From ZC4RG30 sp046347045 (GTDB lineage Bacteria > Pseudomonadota > Gammaproteobacteria > Steroidobacterales > Steroidobacteraceae), in NCBI GenBank assembly GCA_046347045.1, contig JAXMGX010000018.1, positions 13,362 to 77,361 on the forward strand: 64,000 bases of DNA. Direction: 5' to 3'. Within the stretch, counting starts at the first letter, position 1. Every line of letters starts with the position of its first letter. Shown here in pieces: positions 17,071 through 25,939 of this stretch. Below the pieces are notes generated by a model, which was not told where the DNA came from, did no database searches, and saw only the letters and a list, made by a program, of their open reading frames with translations. Position numbers and translations under genes: made by a program.

Positions 17071-17490
17071 CTAGCGTGCCTTCGCGCGTGGCGCGTTGCG
17101 CTCCAGGTATTGCGCAATCTGCCCCAGCGCTGCGTCGCTGATCTCGCTGGGGCGATAGGCTGGCATGGCATTCTGTCCGTGCCGCACCACGTAGCGGATG
17201 TAATCGCCCGCAAGGTCGGTGCGTGACTCCAGCAGCGCCAGCTTCGCGCCGCGGATGCGCTCAAGCTGCTGCGTGCCGGGATGGCCATGGCCGGCCGCGT
17301 GGCATTCCGCGCACCAGCGGTCGAATTGCGCCTTGCCGGGCAATGGCTGTGGTGATGTCGCGGTGGCGGGCGCGGTCGGTGCCGGCGCGGGCGCGGCGGC
17401 CAGCGTGCGCAGCGGCAGTGCGCCGGCGGCCAGCGCAATCCCCATCAGCAGTGCGCGAATCGCCGGTTGCGTGCAGTCCCACTCTTTCAT
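17071..17490 (-). CDS. Class I cytochrome c, probable electron acceptor of the adjacent flavoenzyme
   Basis: A 139-residue protein with an N-terminal export segment (ALLMGIALAAGALPLRTLAAA) and an Ala/Pro linker. A single haem site CAECH near residue 60 and a likely distal Met in NAMPAYRP complete the cytochrome fold. It begins 2 bp after the flavoprotein stop, with GGGAG upstream of its ATG. In p-cresol methylhydroxylase and eugenol hydroxylase a small cytochrome subunit takes electrons from the flavoprotein. The same pairing is expected here, in the periplasm. Confidence 0.85.
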   Translation of the reverse strand: MKEWDCTQPAIRALLMGIALAAGALPLRTLAAAPAPAPTAPATATSPQPLPGKAQFDRWCAECHAAGHGHPGTQQLERIRGAKLALLESRTDLAGDYIRYVVRHGQNAMPAYRPSEISDAALGQIAQYLERNAPRAKAR

Positions 17491-17492
17491 GT

Positions 17493-19061
17493 TCAGGCTC
17501 CCTGCCGGTAACGCGCCGGCCAGATGCCCTGCTTGCCCGGCGAAAGGATTCCCTTTGGATCGAGCGCATCCTTCAGCGCCTGCTGGAATCGAAGTTGCGC
17601 GTGATCGTTCCAGCTATAGGTCTTTGCCACCTGGTCCATGAACGAGATATGCGTGCGGTATTCGCCGTAGCCGGCTTCGGCAGCCTCGCGCACCATGATG
17701 CTGAACACTTCGTAGGCCTTGCGCTTCTCCTCCTGATCGCGCCGATCGAAAATCAGCTCGATCACATGGTGCAGCTCGCGCCAGCCGATGGCGAACACGG
17801 AAAGATAGTCGAAGCCGTACTGGGCGAGTCGATCGCGCACCATGACGTACTGCTTCATCGCCTCCCTGCCATTGATGGGCGACACCGGCGAGAAGCCGAT
17901 GTGGCCGCCGCCGCCCACCCAGTTCACGAAGCTGTACTCCGTGAGCCTGGGTACGCCACGCATGGTCATTGCGCGGTGCTTCAGCACGTCGTTCTCGTGC
18001 CTGCGCTCCTCGGGGGTAAAGAAGCGCGCGCCTGGCACCGAAGCGAATGCATCGCGCGTGATGCTCCACAGCACCTCCATCAGCGGCGGCGGCCCGTACA
18101 GCGCGCCATAGAAATTCCACATGCCGATGTCCTGGTCGGCCATGATCTTCTTCGCCGCGCTGTCGGGGATGGGTCCCGGGCCCGCGTGGTACTGGCTGCG
18201 CGTGGCGTTGATGCCGGCCACGAGCAACAGGCTGCGAATCGTGGCGGCATTCTGGATGACATTGTTCACCTTCAGCGGGCGCAGGATCTCGATCACCTGC
18301 TCCAGGTCCTCCTCGCGCTGGAAGCTGATCATGTAGGGGCGATAGCCCGGCGGCTCGGGCATCAGCCAGATGCCCATCTTGGTGACGATGCCGTAGTTCG
18401 ACTGCGTGAACATGCCGTCCACGTAGGGCCCGAAGCCGTACTTGAACAGCTGCCAGGCACTGCTCTTCGGCATGGCGCCCATGCCGGTGCGCATCACATC
18501 GCCATTGGCCAGCACCACCTCCATGCCACACTGCATCATGAAGTGATCGCCATACGGTGTGTAGCCGATGCCGCGCTCCAGCGCATTGCCCACCACGCTG
18601 CCCCAGCCCGGGTCGGGCACGTCGAGCCACAGCTTCAGGCCCTTCTCTTGAATGTGGCGATACAGGTCGAAGTAGGTGACGCCGGGTTCGAGCAGGGCGT
18701 AGCCGGAATCCACGTTGATCTCGAGGATGCGGTTCATGCGCGCGAGGTCGAGCACCACGGTGCCGGCCATGCGCGGCGCGGCCCCACCATAACCGTGGTT
18801 CTTGCCGGCGGAAATCGTCCACAGCGGTACGCCGTACTGGTTCGCCACCTTTACCACGGCTTGTACCTGCTCGGCGCTGGCGGGCGCGATGGCTGCGGGC
18901 GTGGCGAACTTGGCATCGTCCTCGATGGAATACGGATCGCGATACGCAGCAAGCGAATCGCCCGTGAAGACGTTTGCGTCGCCGACGATGCGGCGGAATT
19001 CCGCCAATGCGTCGTTGAAGTCCTTTTCGGAAAGGCCGGGAGGCAATGTCGCGGGTGTCAT
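17493..19061 (-). CDS. VAO/PCMH-type FAD-dependent 4-alkylphenol dehydrogenase (flavoprotein subunit)
   Basis: A 522-residue flavoenzyme of the vanillyl-alcohol-oxidase / p-cresol-methylhydroxylase / eugenol-hydroxylase family, which oxidises para-substituted phenols through a quinone methide. The FAD-binding PCMH domain spans about 50-235, with SAGKNHGYGG. The GERGxGYTPYGDH-like stretch ERGIGYTPYGDHF is typical. By recalled alignment with VAO, H387 (GGGHIGFSP) takes the place of the FAD-linking His, and Y468-R469 (GEYRTH) match the phenolate-binding Tyr-Arg. D150 in VPDPG is the likely active-site Asp. No signal peptide is evident, although its partner cytochrome is exported. Exact phenol substrate unknown. 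Confidence 0.9.
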   Translation of the reverse strand: MTPATLPPGLSEKDFNDALAEFRRIVGDANVFTGDSLAAYRDPYSIEDDAKFATPAAIAPASAEQVQAVVKVANQYGVPLWTISAGKNHGYGGAAPRMAGTVVLDLARMNRILEINVDSGYALLEPGVTYFDLYRHIQEKGLKLWLDVPDPGWGSVVGNALERGIGYTPYGDHFMMQCGMEVVLANGDVMRTGMGAMPKSSAWQLFKYGFGPYVDGMFTQSNYGIVTKMGIWLMPEPPGYRPYMISFQREEDLEQVIEILRPLKVNNVIQNAATIRSLLLVAGINATRSQYHAGPGPIPDSAAKKIMADQDIGMWNFYGALYGPPPLMEVLWSITRDAFASVPGARFFTPEERRHENDVLKHRAMTMRGVPRLTEYSFVNWVGGGGHIGFSPVSPINGREAMKQYVMVRDRLAQYGFDYLSVFAIGWRELHHVIELIFDRRDQEEKRKAYEVFSIMVREAAEAGYGEYRTHISFMDQVAKTYSWNDHAQLRFQQALKDALDPKGILSPGKQGIWPARYRQGA

Positions 19062-19453
19062 GCGGTGTGCACCAGATGCCAGGCGAACAGGTCTTGATCG
19101 AGTCGATGCAGGGTGAGCTGCGGGCGCTTGTTGCGCGGTGCCAGCTCCGAGAGACAGAAGGGAACAGACTCCGCAGTCACACCGATCAGCCTGCGCGGGC
19201 CGCGGCCGGCGGTGAAGGTCTGCATCAGCTCGGTGGCATCGCCGGGCATCGCTTCCACTCGCTGCCGGGCGCCGGCCAGCTTCTCGGCGTGTGCGCGAGC
19301 GGCGGAAAAGCGCCCGTCGAACAGCACCGGCACGCCGGTGGCGCTGGCCAGCGCCGTCAGCGGCGGCAGTGCGGCGATCGATGTGCTGGCTGCCACCAGC
19401 GCGGCGACACCGCCCGTTGTCTGCAGGAAGTCGCGGCGATTCATTCGGTGCAT
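19058..19453 (-). CDS. Small Tat-signal protein of the phenol-oxidation cluster
   Basis: A 131-residue protein with a clear twin-arginine signal (MNRRDFLQTTGGVAALVAAS). The mature part of about 95 residues shows no recognised domain; it contains RRLIGVTAESVPFCLSEL and ends HLVHTA. Its stop overlaps the flavoprotein ATG (ATGA), so the three genes form one coupled transcript. The Tat signal may let this partner carry the folded, FAD-loaded flavoprotein across the membrane by piggy-backing; that is inference. GGGAG lies 10 nt ahead of the first ATG, and a second ATG three codons in is also possible. Confidence 0.65.
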   Translation of the reverse strand: MHRMNRRDFLQTTGGVAALVAASTSIAALPPLTALASATGVPVLFDGRFSAARAHAEKLAGARQRVEAMPGDATELMQTFTAGRGPRRLIGVTAESVPFCLSELAPRNKRPQLTLHRLDQDLFAWHLVHTA

Positions 19454-19615
19454 GGTGGAGGCTCTCCCATCGCGATCAGCGCATCGATTGCATGAGTCGC
19501 GGCCGTGGCAGTCATGCTCCCAGACTACGTCGACGCCGTGGCGCCGACTCCACTGGCGCGGTACGCTCCTTCCACTCCCGCGGCCATGACGGGGGCGTCA
19601 AAGGCAGGGGCAGTC

Positions 19616-20563
19616 ATGCAGGCCTGGTCCACACGCGGGATGTCCGCATCGCAGAAGCTGGCGTACTGGAACGCGCTGTCTTCCGAATCCATCGCCGCGA
19701 TGGACGTGATGCCGCGCGACGCGCGCGCTTTCGAGGGCGAGATGTTGCGCGAGGCCGTGGGGTCGCTCACCATCATCGACGTGCGTTCGGCCGCCGTGCG
19801 CCTCGCGCATACGCGCACGCATGTGCGCCGGCTCGACATGCCGTCTTACCTGCTGCTGGCGCCGCTGCAGGGTCGCATGCAGTTGTCGATCGACCGGCGA
19901 TTTCCCATCGAGGTTGAATCCGGCGAGCTGTGCCTGCTTGACCATGCGCTCACCTATCAGGTGGAGCATGGCGATGGCATGCGCACGCTGTGCGTGGATA
20001 TCCCGCGTGCCACGCTCGATTCGCTGTTGCCGGCACCGCAGCGCGCCGTGGGTATGCGGCTGTCGCCGCGTCGCAGCGCGGTGCGCATGCTGGCGACGCT
20101 GCTGCGCGAGCTGGGCGCCGAGCTGCAGCCCGACGCCCACGCCAGTTTCACGCCCGCGTTCGCACAGGGCCTGCTGGGATTCATCGCCGAGGCCTACGCC
20201 GGCGAGCCGGATCTGCTGCCCGAGCACGCAGCCGCGGCGCGCGTGGCGGCGCTGCGGTTGCGCATCGATGCGCGCCTGGCGGAGCCGGACCTTGCGCCGC
20301 GCGACATCGCCAGTGAAGCCGGCATTTCCGAGCGGCGGCTGCGCGCACTGCTGGCAGCCGAAGGCGAGGGCTTCGCGGCCTACCTGCTGCGTCGCCGCCT
20401 GGAGCGCTGTGCCGACCGGCTGCGCGATCCGCAGTGGCAGCACATGAGCATCACGCAGATCGCCTTTCGTGGTGGCTTCAACAACGCCACGCACTTCGGC
20501 CACGCGTTTCGGGAACGCTTTGGCGCCACACCGCGAGCGTGGCGCGCGGCGGGTGCGATATAA
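19616..20563 (+). CDS. AraC-family transcriptional regulator
   Basis: About 315 residues. The N-terminal half matches the AraC_binding_2-type ligand domain (LAYWNALSSE...FEGEM...TIIDVRSAAVRLAHTR). The C-terminal 100 residues carry the two helix-turn-helix units (APRDIASEAGISERRLRALL and ITQIAFRGGFNNATHFGHAF). The start is uncertain: ATG at 19616 fits the family's usual beginning, but in-frame starts exist at 19505 and 19514. It is transcribed away from the phenol-oxidation cluster across a 162-bp gap and is the obvious candidate to regulate that cluster, perhaps with a phenolic inducer. Confidence 0.85.
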   Translation: MQAWSTRGMSASQKLAYWNALSSESIAAMDVMPRDARAFEGEMLREAVGSLTIIDVRSAAVRLAHTRTHVRRLDMPSYLLLAPLQGRMQLSIDRRFPIEVESGELCLLDHALTYQVEHGDGMRTLCVDIPRATLDSLLPAPQRAVGMRLSPRRSAVRMLATLLRELGAELQPDAHASFTPAFAQGLLGFIAEAYAGEPDLLPEHAAAARVAALRLRIDARLAEPDLAPRDIASEAGISERRLRALLAAEGEGFAAYLLRRRLERCADRLRDPQWQHMSITQIAFRGGFNNATHFGHAFRERFGATPRAWRAAGAI

Positions 20564-20646
20564 CCAATCGCGCACGAAGCGGCGGTTGAACCCGCATAAG
20601 CATCTGGTTTCAGATGTGGTCAACACGAGCCACAGGCGAAACCTCC

Positions 20647-21531
20647 ATGACCACTCCATCCGCTTCCCCTCTCACTATCTTCGTCACCGGCGCCACCGGC
20701 AAGCTCGGCCGCCTGGTCGTCGAGCGACTGCTGGCTACCGCGAAGGGCCACAGGATCATCGCGGGTGTGCGCGACAAGTCGAAGGCGCAGGATCTGGCCG
20801 CCCTTGGCGCGGAACTGCGCGTGGCCGACTACGATCAGCCCGCCACGCTGGCCAGTGCCTTTGCCGGCGTGGATCGCCTGCTGCTGATTTCCGGCAATGC
20901 CGTCGGTCAGCGCGTGCGCCAGCACACCGCGGTGATCGAGGCTGCGAAGGCGGCCGGCGTGAAGCTCATCGGCTACACCAGCGTGCTGCGCGCCAACCGG
21001 TCGCCGCTCAGCCTGGCCGTGGAACACAAGGGCACCGAGCAGGCGCTGGCGGCCAGTGGCGTGCCGCATGTGCTGCTGCGCAACGGCTGGTACCTGGAAA
21101 ACTTCGTCGACCGCGCCAAGGCCGGCGCGCAGTTCGGCGTCATCGCCACTTGCGCGGCGCAGGGAAAATTCTCGGCTGCGACGCGCGGTGACTTCGCCGC
21201 CGGCATCGCGGCGGTGCTGACCAGCGCCGATGGTCATGCGGGCCGCACGCTGGAACTCGCGGGCAGCACGGGGTTCACCATCGACGAACTGGCGGCCACG
21301 GTGTCGAAGCTTGCGGGCAAACCGGTGGTGGCGCGCCACCTGGATCACGACGCCTACGTGGCGGCGCTGCTGCAGGCCGGGCTGCCCGACTTCGTGGCGC
21401 AGATTCTCGCCAGTTCCGATCAGGGCGCCGCGGGCGGCTGGCTGGCCGACGACAGCCGCACTCTGGAAAGACTGATCGGCCGGCCGACCACCACGCTGGT
21501 GGATGTGTTGCGGCCGGCGCTGGCGGGCTAG
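20647..21531 (+). CDS. qorB: NAD(P)H:quinone oxidoreductase, QorB/NmrA type
   Basis: A 294-residue Rossmann protein. The nucleotide motif GATGKLG is near the N terminus. Several stretches match what I recall of E. coli QorB: LLLISGNAVGQR, AAGVKLIGYTS, LLRNGWYLEN and IGRPTTTL. It should reduce quinones with NADPH in the cytoplasm. The ATG at 20647 is chosen over an upstream in-frame ATG at 20614 because the protein then begins as in the family. It follows the AraC gene on the same strand (83-bp gap). A link to quinonoid products of phenol oxidation is plausible. Confidence 0.88.
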   Translation: MTTPSASPLTIFVTGATGKLGRLVVERLLATAKGHRIIAGVRDKSKAQDLAALGAELRVADYDQPATLASAFAGVDRLLLISGNAVGQRVRQHTAVIEAAKAAGVKLIGYTSVLRANRSPLSLAVEHKGTEQALAASGVPHVLLRNGWYLENFVDRAKAGAQFGVIATCAAQGKFSAATRGDFAAGIAAVLTSADGHAGRTLELAGSTGFTIDELAATVSKLAGKPVVARHLDHDAYVAALLQAGLPDFVAQILASSDQGAAGGWLADDSRTLERLIGRPTTTLVDVLRPALAG

Positions 21532-22655
21532 CGGCGCACGGCCTTCACGGCCTCTGCCAGCCGCTTGATGCCTTCGTCGATCTGCGCCGGCGACAGCGCG
21601 CAGAACGGCAGCCGCAGGAAGCGCTCGCCGCCGCCCTGTGGGAAGAACGCCAGGCCATCTGCCAGGTTCAGGTTCAGCTTCGACGCGGCCGCGCGCAAGT
21701 CGGTGGTGGACACGCCGGCGGGCAGTGTCAGTGACAGGAAGAATCCGCCATCGGGCCGCGTGGCAACGGCATCGGGGATGTACTTGTCGAGCGCGGCAAG
21801 GCAGGCCTGAAGGCGCGGCGCATACAGCGCCTTCAGCTTCTCGATCTGCGGATCCAGCTTGCCGGCCTTCAGCCATTCATACGTGACGCCATGCGCGAAG
21901 TAGCCCGGCGAGATGTAGGTGTCTTCGGCCACCTTGCCGATCTTCGCGAGGATGGCGGCATCGCCGATCATGAATCCCAGCCGCACACCGGGCGCGATCA
22001 GCTTGGTGAAGCTGGTCATGTGCAGCGTGCGCTGCGGCGCCAGCGAGAAGATGGTGGGCTCCTGCGTGCCGCGATAGCGCAGCATGCGGTAGGGCGCGTC
22101 TTCCAGCAGCAGCACATCGTGCTGCGAGGCCAGTTCGGCGATGCGCTTGCGCTTGGCGGCCGAGCAGGTGGCGCCCGAGGGATTCTGGAAATCGGGGATC
22201 ACGTAGAACAGCTTCGGCGTGTGTTCGGCCAGCAGCTTTTCCAGCGCTTCGATGTTCGGACCGTCGGCTTCCAGCGGCACGCCGATGACCTTGAGCCCGT
22301 GGCGGCGGAACAGCGTGATGGCACGGTCGTAACTCGGCGATTCGGTGAACACCACGTCGCCCGGCTTCAACAGCGCGGTGCAGAGGAACTCCACCAGTTC
22401 CAGCGAGCCATTGCCGGTGAGCACCTGCTCGGGCTTCACGCCCTGCCATTCGGCCAGCCAGGCGCGCAGCGGCGCCAGACCCGCCGACGGGCCGTACTGC
22501 AGCACCGCGTCGGCGCTGGTGGCCAGCGCATTGGCCGCGCACTGCGCGAGGTCGGCGGTGGGGAAGGATTCGTTCGCGGGCACACCGCGGGTGAAGTTGA
22601 TGGTTTCGACTGCAGACATGATTTGGGGGAAGGTCCTGATAGCGAGTGAATTCAT
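21528..22655 (-). CDS. PLP-dependent aminotransferase class I/II (2-aminoadipate / MocR-like type)
   Basis: A 375-residue fold-type I enzyme. The PLP lysine lies in MTSFTKLIAPGVRLGF, and PDFQNPSG and LEDAPYRMLRYRG are typical of the LysN/2-aminoadipate aminotransferase group. The N terminus is short and lacks the GntR domain of true MocR regulators. The ATG at 22655 overlaps the stop of pyrD (ATGA), favouring this start, although an ATG at 22619 (MSAVETINFTRG) is also credible. Substrate not determined; alpha-aminoadipate, aromatic or branched amino acids are typical. It overlaps the end of qorB by 4 bases on the other strand. Confidence 0.85.
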   Translation of the reverse strand: MNSLAIRTFPQIMSAVETINFTRGVPANESFPTADLAQCAANALATSADAVLQYGPSAGLAPLRAWLAEWQGVKPEQVLTGNGSLELVEFLCTALLKPGDVVFTESPSYDRAITLFRRHGLKVIGVPLEADGPNIEALEKLLAEHTPKLFYVIPDFQNPSGATCSAAKRKRIAELASQHDVLLLEDAPYRMLRYRGTQEPTIFSLAPQRTLHMTSFTKLIAPGVRLGFMIGDAAILAKIGKVAEDTYISPGYFAHGVTYEWLKAGKLDPQIEKLKALYAPRLQACLAALDKYIPDAVATRPDGGFFLSLTLPAGVSTTDLRAAASKLNLNLADGLAFFPQGGGERFLRLPFCALSPAQIDEGIKRLAEAVKAVRR

Positions 22656-23629
22656 TGGGCCGCGAGTGCGGCCAGGTTTGCATGGCCGCGCGCAGCGAGA
22701 TACTCCGCGATGCCGCGATTGATCTTCGGGCACACCAGCGGGTCGTAGAACAGCGCCGTGCCCACGCCGATGGCGGTGGCACCGGCCAGCAGGAACTCGA
22801 TGGCGTCATTGGCGCAGACGATGCCGCCCTGGCCGATGATGGGCACGCCATGCGGGCGCGCCACTTCGGCCACCTGCGCGGTTTTCAGCAGCGCGATGGG
22901 TTTGATGGCGGGGCCCGACAGGCCGCCCTGCCGGTTGCCGATCACCGGCTTGCCCGTGCGCGTATCGATGGCCATGCCGGTCATGGTGTTGATCACTGCC
23001 AGGCCATTGGTGCCCGCTTCGATGCACAGCCGCGCATTGAGCTGGATGTCGGTCTGGTTGGGCGAGAGCTTGGTGATCAGCGGCTTGCTGGTGACCTTGC
23101 GGCAGGCCGCCACCACGCGCGCCGACATCTCCGGCGAATTGCCGAACTGCACGCCACCCTCTTTCACATTGGGGCAGGAGATGTTGATCTCGATGGCATC
23201 GATGGGCGAATCGTCGAACTTCGACACCACCTCGATGTATTCCTCGATGGTGGAGCCGGAGGCATTGGCGATGAAGCGCGTCTCGGTGAAGTCGAGCGTG
23301 GGCAGGATGTCGCGCACCACCACGTCGACGCCGGGATTCTGCAGGCCGATGGCATTCAGCATGCCCATGGGCGTTTCGAAGACGCGATGCGGCTTGTTGC
23401 CCAGCCGCGCCTTGCCGGTGGTGCCCTTCAGGCAGATGGCGCCCACGTCGCGGTTCGAGAAACCCGTCACGCGGGTGTATTCCTCGCCGAAGCCCACGCA
23501 CCCCGACAGCAGCACGATGGGCGAGGCGAACTTCATCCCCAGGAAATCGAGCGCAAGCGAGGCCGGGGGCGGTTGCCAGGCGGCAGGCGCGGCATGCTGC
23601 GCGGCGGACTTTTCCAGGGCTGCATTCAT
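22652..23629 (-). CDS. pyrD: Dihydroorotate dehydrogenase, class 1B-like catalytic subunit
   Basis: A 325-residue FMN TIM-barrel protein. The catalytic base is a cysteine in EINISCPNVKEGG, which defines class 1 enzymes and separates this from the class 2 membrane enzyme usual in gammaproteobacteria (Ser base). The substrate segment GNKPHRVFETPMGMLNAIGLQNPG and the phosphate site IIGQGGI...GATAIGVGTALF are intact. Class 1B enzymes pass electrons to NAD+ through PyrK, but no pyrK gene is nearby. Class 1A or a related pyrimidine reductase (PreA-like) remains possible. It is translationally coupled to the aminotransferase. Confidence 0.85.
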   Translation of the reverse strand: MNAALEKSAAQHAAPAAWQPPPASLALDFLGMKFASPIVLLSGCVGFGEEYTRVTGFSNRDVGAICLKGTTGKARLGNKPHRVFETPMGMLNAIGLQNPGVDVVVRDILPTLDFTETRFIANASGSTIEEYIEVVSKFDDSPIDAIEINISCPNVKEGGVQFGNSPEMSARVVAACRKVTSKPLITKLSPNQTDIQLNARLCIEAGTNGLAVINTMTGMAIDTRTGKPVIGNRQGGLSGPAIKPIALLKTAQVAEVARPHGVPIIGQGGIVCANDAIEFLLAGATAIGVGTALFYDPLVCPKINRGIAEYLAARGHANLAALAAQ

Positions 23630-23676
23630 GTGCGAATTATCGCTGAAAATAGGGCACATTGCCGGACGAGGGGACC

Positions 23677-24141
23677 GTGTTCAACGTATTGCTCTACGAG
23701 CCTGAAATTCCGCCCAACACCGGCAATTCGATCCGGCTGTGCGCCAACACCGGCGCTCACCTGCATCTGGTGGGGCGGCTGGGATTCGATCTTTCCGCGC
23801 CGCAACTGAAGCGGGCGGGGCTCGACTACCATGACCTGGCACGGGTTTCGCTGCATGCGGACCTCGCGGCCTGCCTCGCGGCCATCGGTCCCACGCGGCT
23901 GTTTGTCATTGAAACCGACGGCGCGCGGGCGTTCCACCAGGCCCGTTTCCAGCCCGGCGACAGCTTCCTCTTCGGACGCGAGACCTCCGGATTGCCTGAG
24001 GCGGTGGTGGCGGGGCTGCCCGAACACGAGCGGCTGCACATCCCCATGCGGCCGGGCAACCGCAGCCTGAACCTGTCGAACGCGGTGGCCGTGGTGGTCT
24101 ACGAGGCCTGGCGGCAGAACGGCTTCGCGGCCGGCGCATGA
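23677..24141 (+). CDS. trmL: tRNA (cytidine34-2'-O)-methyltransferase TrmL
   Basis: A 154-residue SPOUT methyltransferase that methylates the wobble base of tRNA-Leu. The N terminus FNVLLYEPEIPPNTGNSIRL is diagnostic. The knot motifs FGRETSGLPE, HIPMRPGNRSLNLSNAV and VVYEAW are all present. GTG at 23677 is chosen because GAGGGG lies just upstream and the family begins at this point; a TTG six codons earlier is less likely. It diverges from pyrD across 47 bp. Confidence 0.95.
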   Translation: MFNVLLYEPEIPPNTGNSIRLCANTGAHLHLVGRLGFDLSAPQLKRAGLDYHDLARVSLHADLAACLAAIGPTRLFVIETDGARAFHQARFQPGDSFLFGRETSGLPEAVVAGLPEHERLHIPMRPGNRSLNLSNAVAVVVYEAWRQNGFAAGA

Positions 24142-24222
24142 CCATCCGGATCGGTGCGTTGCGGCGCATGACGCGCCGCGCCGGCCTGCGCTAGTCTCTG
24201 GTCTGCAAGGGAGGGGTCGATC

Positions 24223-24924
24223 ATGCCGCAACATCGCTGTCTGCGCCGCGCATACCTGTTCTGCCTGCTGCTGGGGGTGACCTTCGCCACGACTGCGCAG
24301 GCGCAGTACCTCGACCGCGGCTGGACGCTGGAACTCGCTGCCGGCAAGACCTCGTTCAAGGACGTGAGCACGGCCGACCTCGATGGCCTGACGCGCGACT
24401 TCTTCGATTCCTTCACGCTGCCCGTCCAGACGCTGGCCTCGACACTGGACACGCGCGATCGTTCGCTGGGACTGTCGGCAGGCTACCGCTTCAACCGCTG
24501 GCTGGCAGCCGACGTGGGGTTCTATTCGCTGGGCTCTTTCAGGTACGCCGCCAATGGCACCGTGAGCGATGCGGGCGTCATCACGCCGGCCGCGTTCACC
24601 TTCAACTATCGCGTGCGCGGCATCCTGCTCGGGGGCACGGCCACGCTGCCACTGGGGCGCAATCTCGAGTTGCGCGCGCGCGCCGGCATTTCGAACTCGG
24701 ATGTGACGGTCAGATACTCGGCCACCGTCGGCCCCGACACACTGGACGACAAGTATTCGGGTTCATCGCAGGATTTCTACTACGGCGTGGGCGCGGCCTT
24801 CGTGGTGTGGGACTACTACCGCATCGGCGTCGATTACCTGCACCACGCCAAGGTGGGCAAGACCAGCACTACCGGCACCACCGACGTGGACAATGTGATG
24901 CTGACGCTGGGCTTCCGCTACTGA
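24223..24924 (+). CDS. Outer-membrane beta-barrel protein (OmpA/OmpW-like)
   Basis: A 233-residue protein with a signal peptide (YLFCLLLGVTFATTAQAQ). The mature part is an alternation of amphipathic beta strands such as WTLELAAGKTSF, SLGLSAGYRFNRWLAADVGFYSL and GTATLPLGRNLELRARAGIS. It ends in aromatic Tyr (LTLGFRY), the signal for BAM insertion. About eight strands fit an OmpA-like small barrel. Function unknown. GGGAGGGG precedes the ATG. It is convergent with gpsA, 10 bp away. Confidence 0.85.
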   Translation: MPQHRCLRRAYLFCLLLGVTFATTAQAQYLDRGWTLELAAGKTSFKDVSTADLDGLTRDFFDSFTLPVQTLASTLDTRDRSLGLSAGYRFNRWLAADVGFYSLGSFRYAANGTVSDAGVITPAAFTFNYRVRGILLGGTATLPLGRNLELRARAGISNSDVTVRYSATVGPDTLDDKYSGSSQDFYYGVGAAFVVWDYYRIGVDYLHHAKVGKTSTTGTTDVDNVMLTLGFRY

Positions 24925-24934
24925 CCGGAGCGCG

Positions 24935-25939
24935 TTACTCGAACTCCGCCTGCGGCGGCCGGGCCATCAGTTCGCGCACCACCGCGCGCGCGTCGGCGCC
25001 ATCGAAAAGAATGCGGCAGATGGCTTCGCAGATGGGCAGGTCGAGGCCCAGCTTCGCAGCCACCATGCGCAGCAGCCGCGCGGCGTGATAGCCCTCGACC
25101 ACCTGGCCGATCTCGCGCATGGCCTCTTCCACCGACAGGCCGCGCGCCAGCGCGAGGCCGCAGCGCCGGTTGCGTGACTGGTCGTCGGTGCAGGTGAGCA
25201 CCAGGTCGCCGAGGCCGGCAAGCCCCATGAAGGTGCGCTCATGCGCACCCAGCGCCACGCCGAGGCGTGTCATCTCGTTCAGGCCGCGGGTGATCAGCGC
25301 CACGCGCATGTTGGCGCCGAAGCCCAGGCCATCCGACAGGCCCGCGCCCACGGCGATCACGTTCTTCACCGCACCGCCGATTTCCACGCCGCGGATGTCG
25401 GTGGACACATAGGTGCGAAAGCCCGGCGTGGCGAGGTCTTCGGCCACACGCATCGCGAAGGATTCGTCGGTGGAGGCCACCACCATGGCGGTGGGCAGGC
25501 CCGCGCCCACTTCGCGCGCGAAGGTGGGGCCCGACAGCACCGCCATCGCATGTTTGGCGCCCAGCACTTCATGCGCCACCTGGTGCGGCAGCAGTCCGGT
25601 GCTGCGCTCGAACCCCTTGGTGGCCCAGGCGATGCGCATCTCCGGTGTCAGTCGCGGCGCAAGCTGCGTCAGCAGCGCGCGAAAACCGCTGCTGGGTACG
25701 GCCACCAGCACGTCCGAAACGCCGTGGAGTGCGGCATCGAGCGAGGGCGCCACCTCGAGCAATTCCGGGAACGGCGCGTCCGGCAGGTAGCGGCGATTGC
25801 AGCGCGCCGCGCGCATGTCGGCGAGCTGCGCCGCGTCGCGGCCCCACAGCCGCGTGGGCTTGCCGGCGCGCGCAAACTGGATCGCGAGCGCGGTGCCCCA
25901 TGAACCGCTACCCAGGACTGCAATGGGCGCGCTCAGCAC
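24935..25939 (-). CDS. gpsA: NAD(P)-dependent glycerol-3-phosphate dehydrogenase
   Basis: A 334-residue cytoplasmic enzyme making sn-glycerol-3-phosphate from dihydroxyacetone phosphate for phospholipids. It has Rossmann motif LGSGSWGTALA, signature SGPTFAREV, catalytic Lys in GGAVKNVIA and C-terminal DLPICEAI. The start is unusual. GTG at 25939 (reading MLSAPIAVLG) is the best candidate, with GGGGA upstream, and GTG at 25951 is also open. An earlier ATG at 25989 begins an imperfect copy of the same 5' end that is out of frame and stops after 18 codons, two bases beyond this GTG (see the repeat). Located after secB in the usual rhodanese-grxC-secB-gpsA order. Confidence 0.94.
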   Translation of the reverse strand: MLSAPIAVLGSGSWGTALAIQFARAGKPTRLWGRDAAQLADMRAARCNRRYLPDAPFPELLEVAPSLDAALHGVSDVLVAVPSSGFRALLTQLAPRLTPEMRIAWATKGFERSTGLLPHQVAHEVLGAKHAMAVLSGPTFAREVGAGLPTAMVVASTDESFAMRVAEDLATPGFRTYVSTDIRGVEIGGAVKNVIAVGAGLSDGLGFGANMRVALITRGLNEMTRLGVALGAHERTFMGLAGLGDLVLTCTDDQSRNRRCGLALARGLSVEEAMREIGQVVEGYHAARLLRMVAAKLGLDLPICEAICRILFDGADARAVVRELMARPPQAEFE

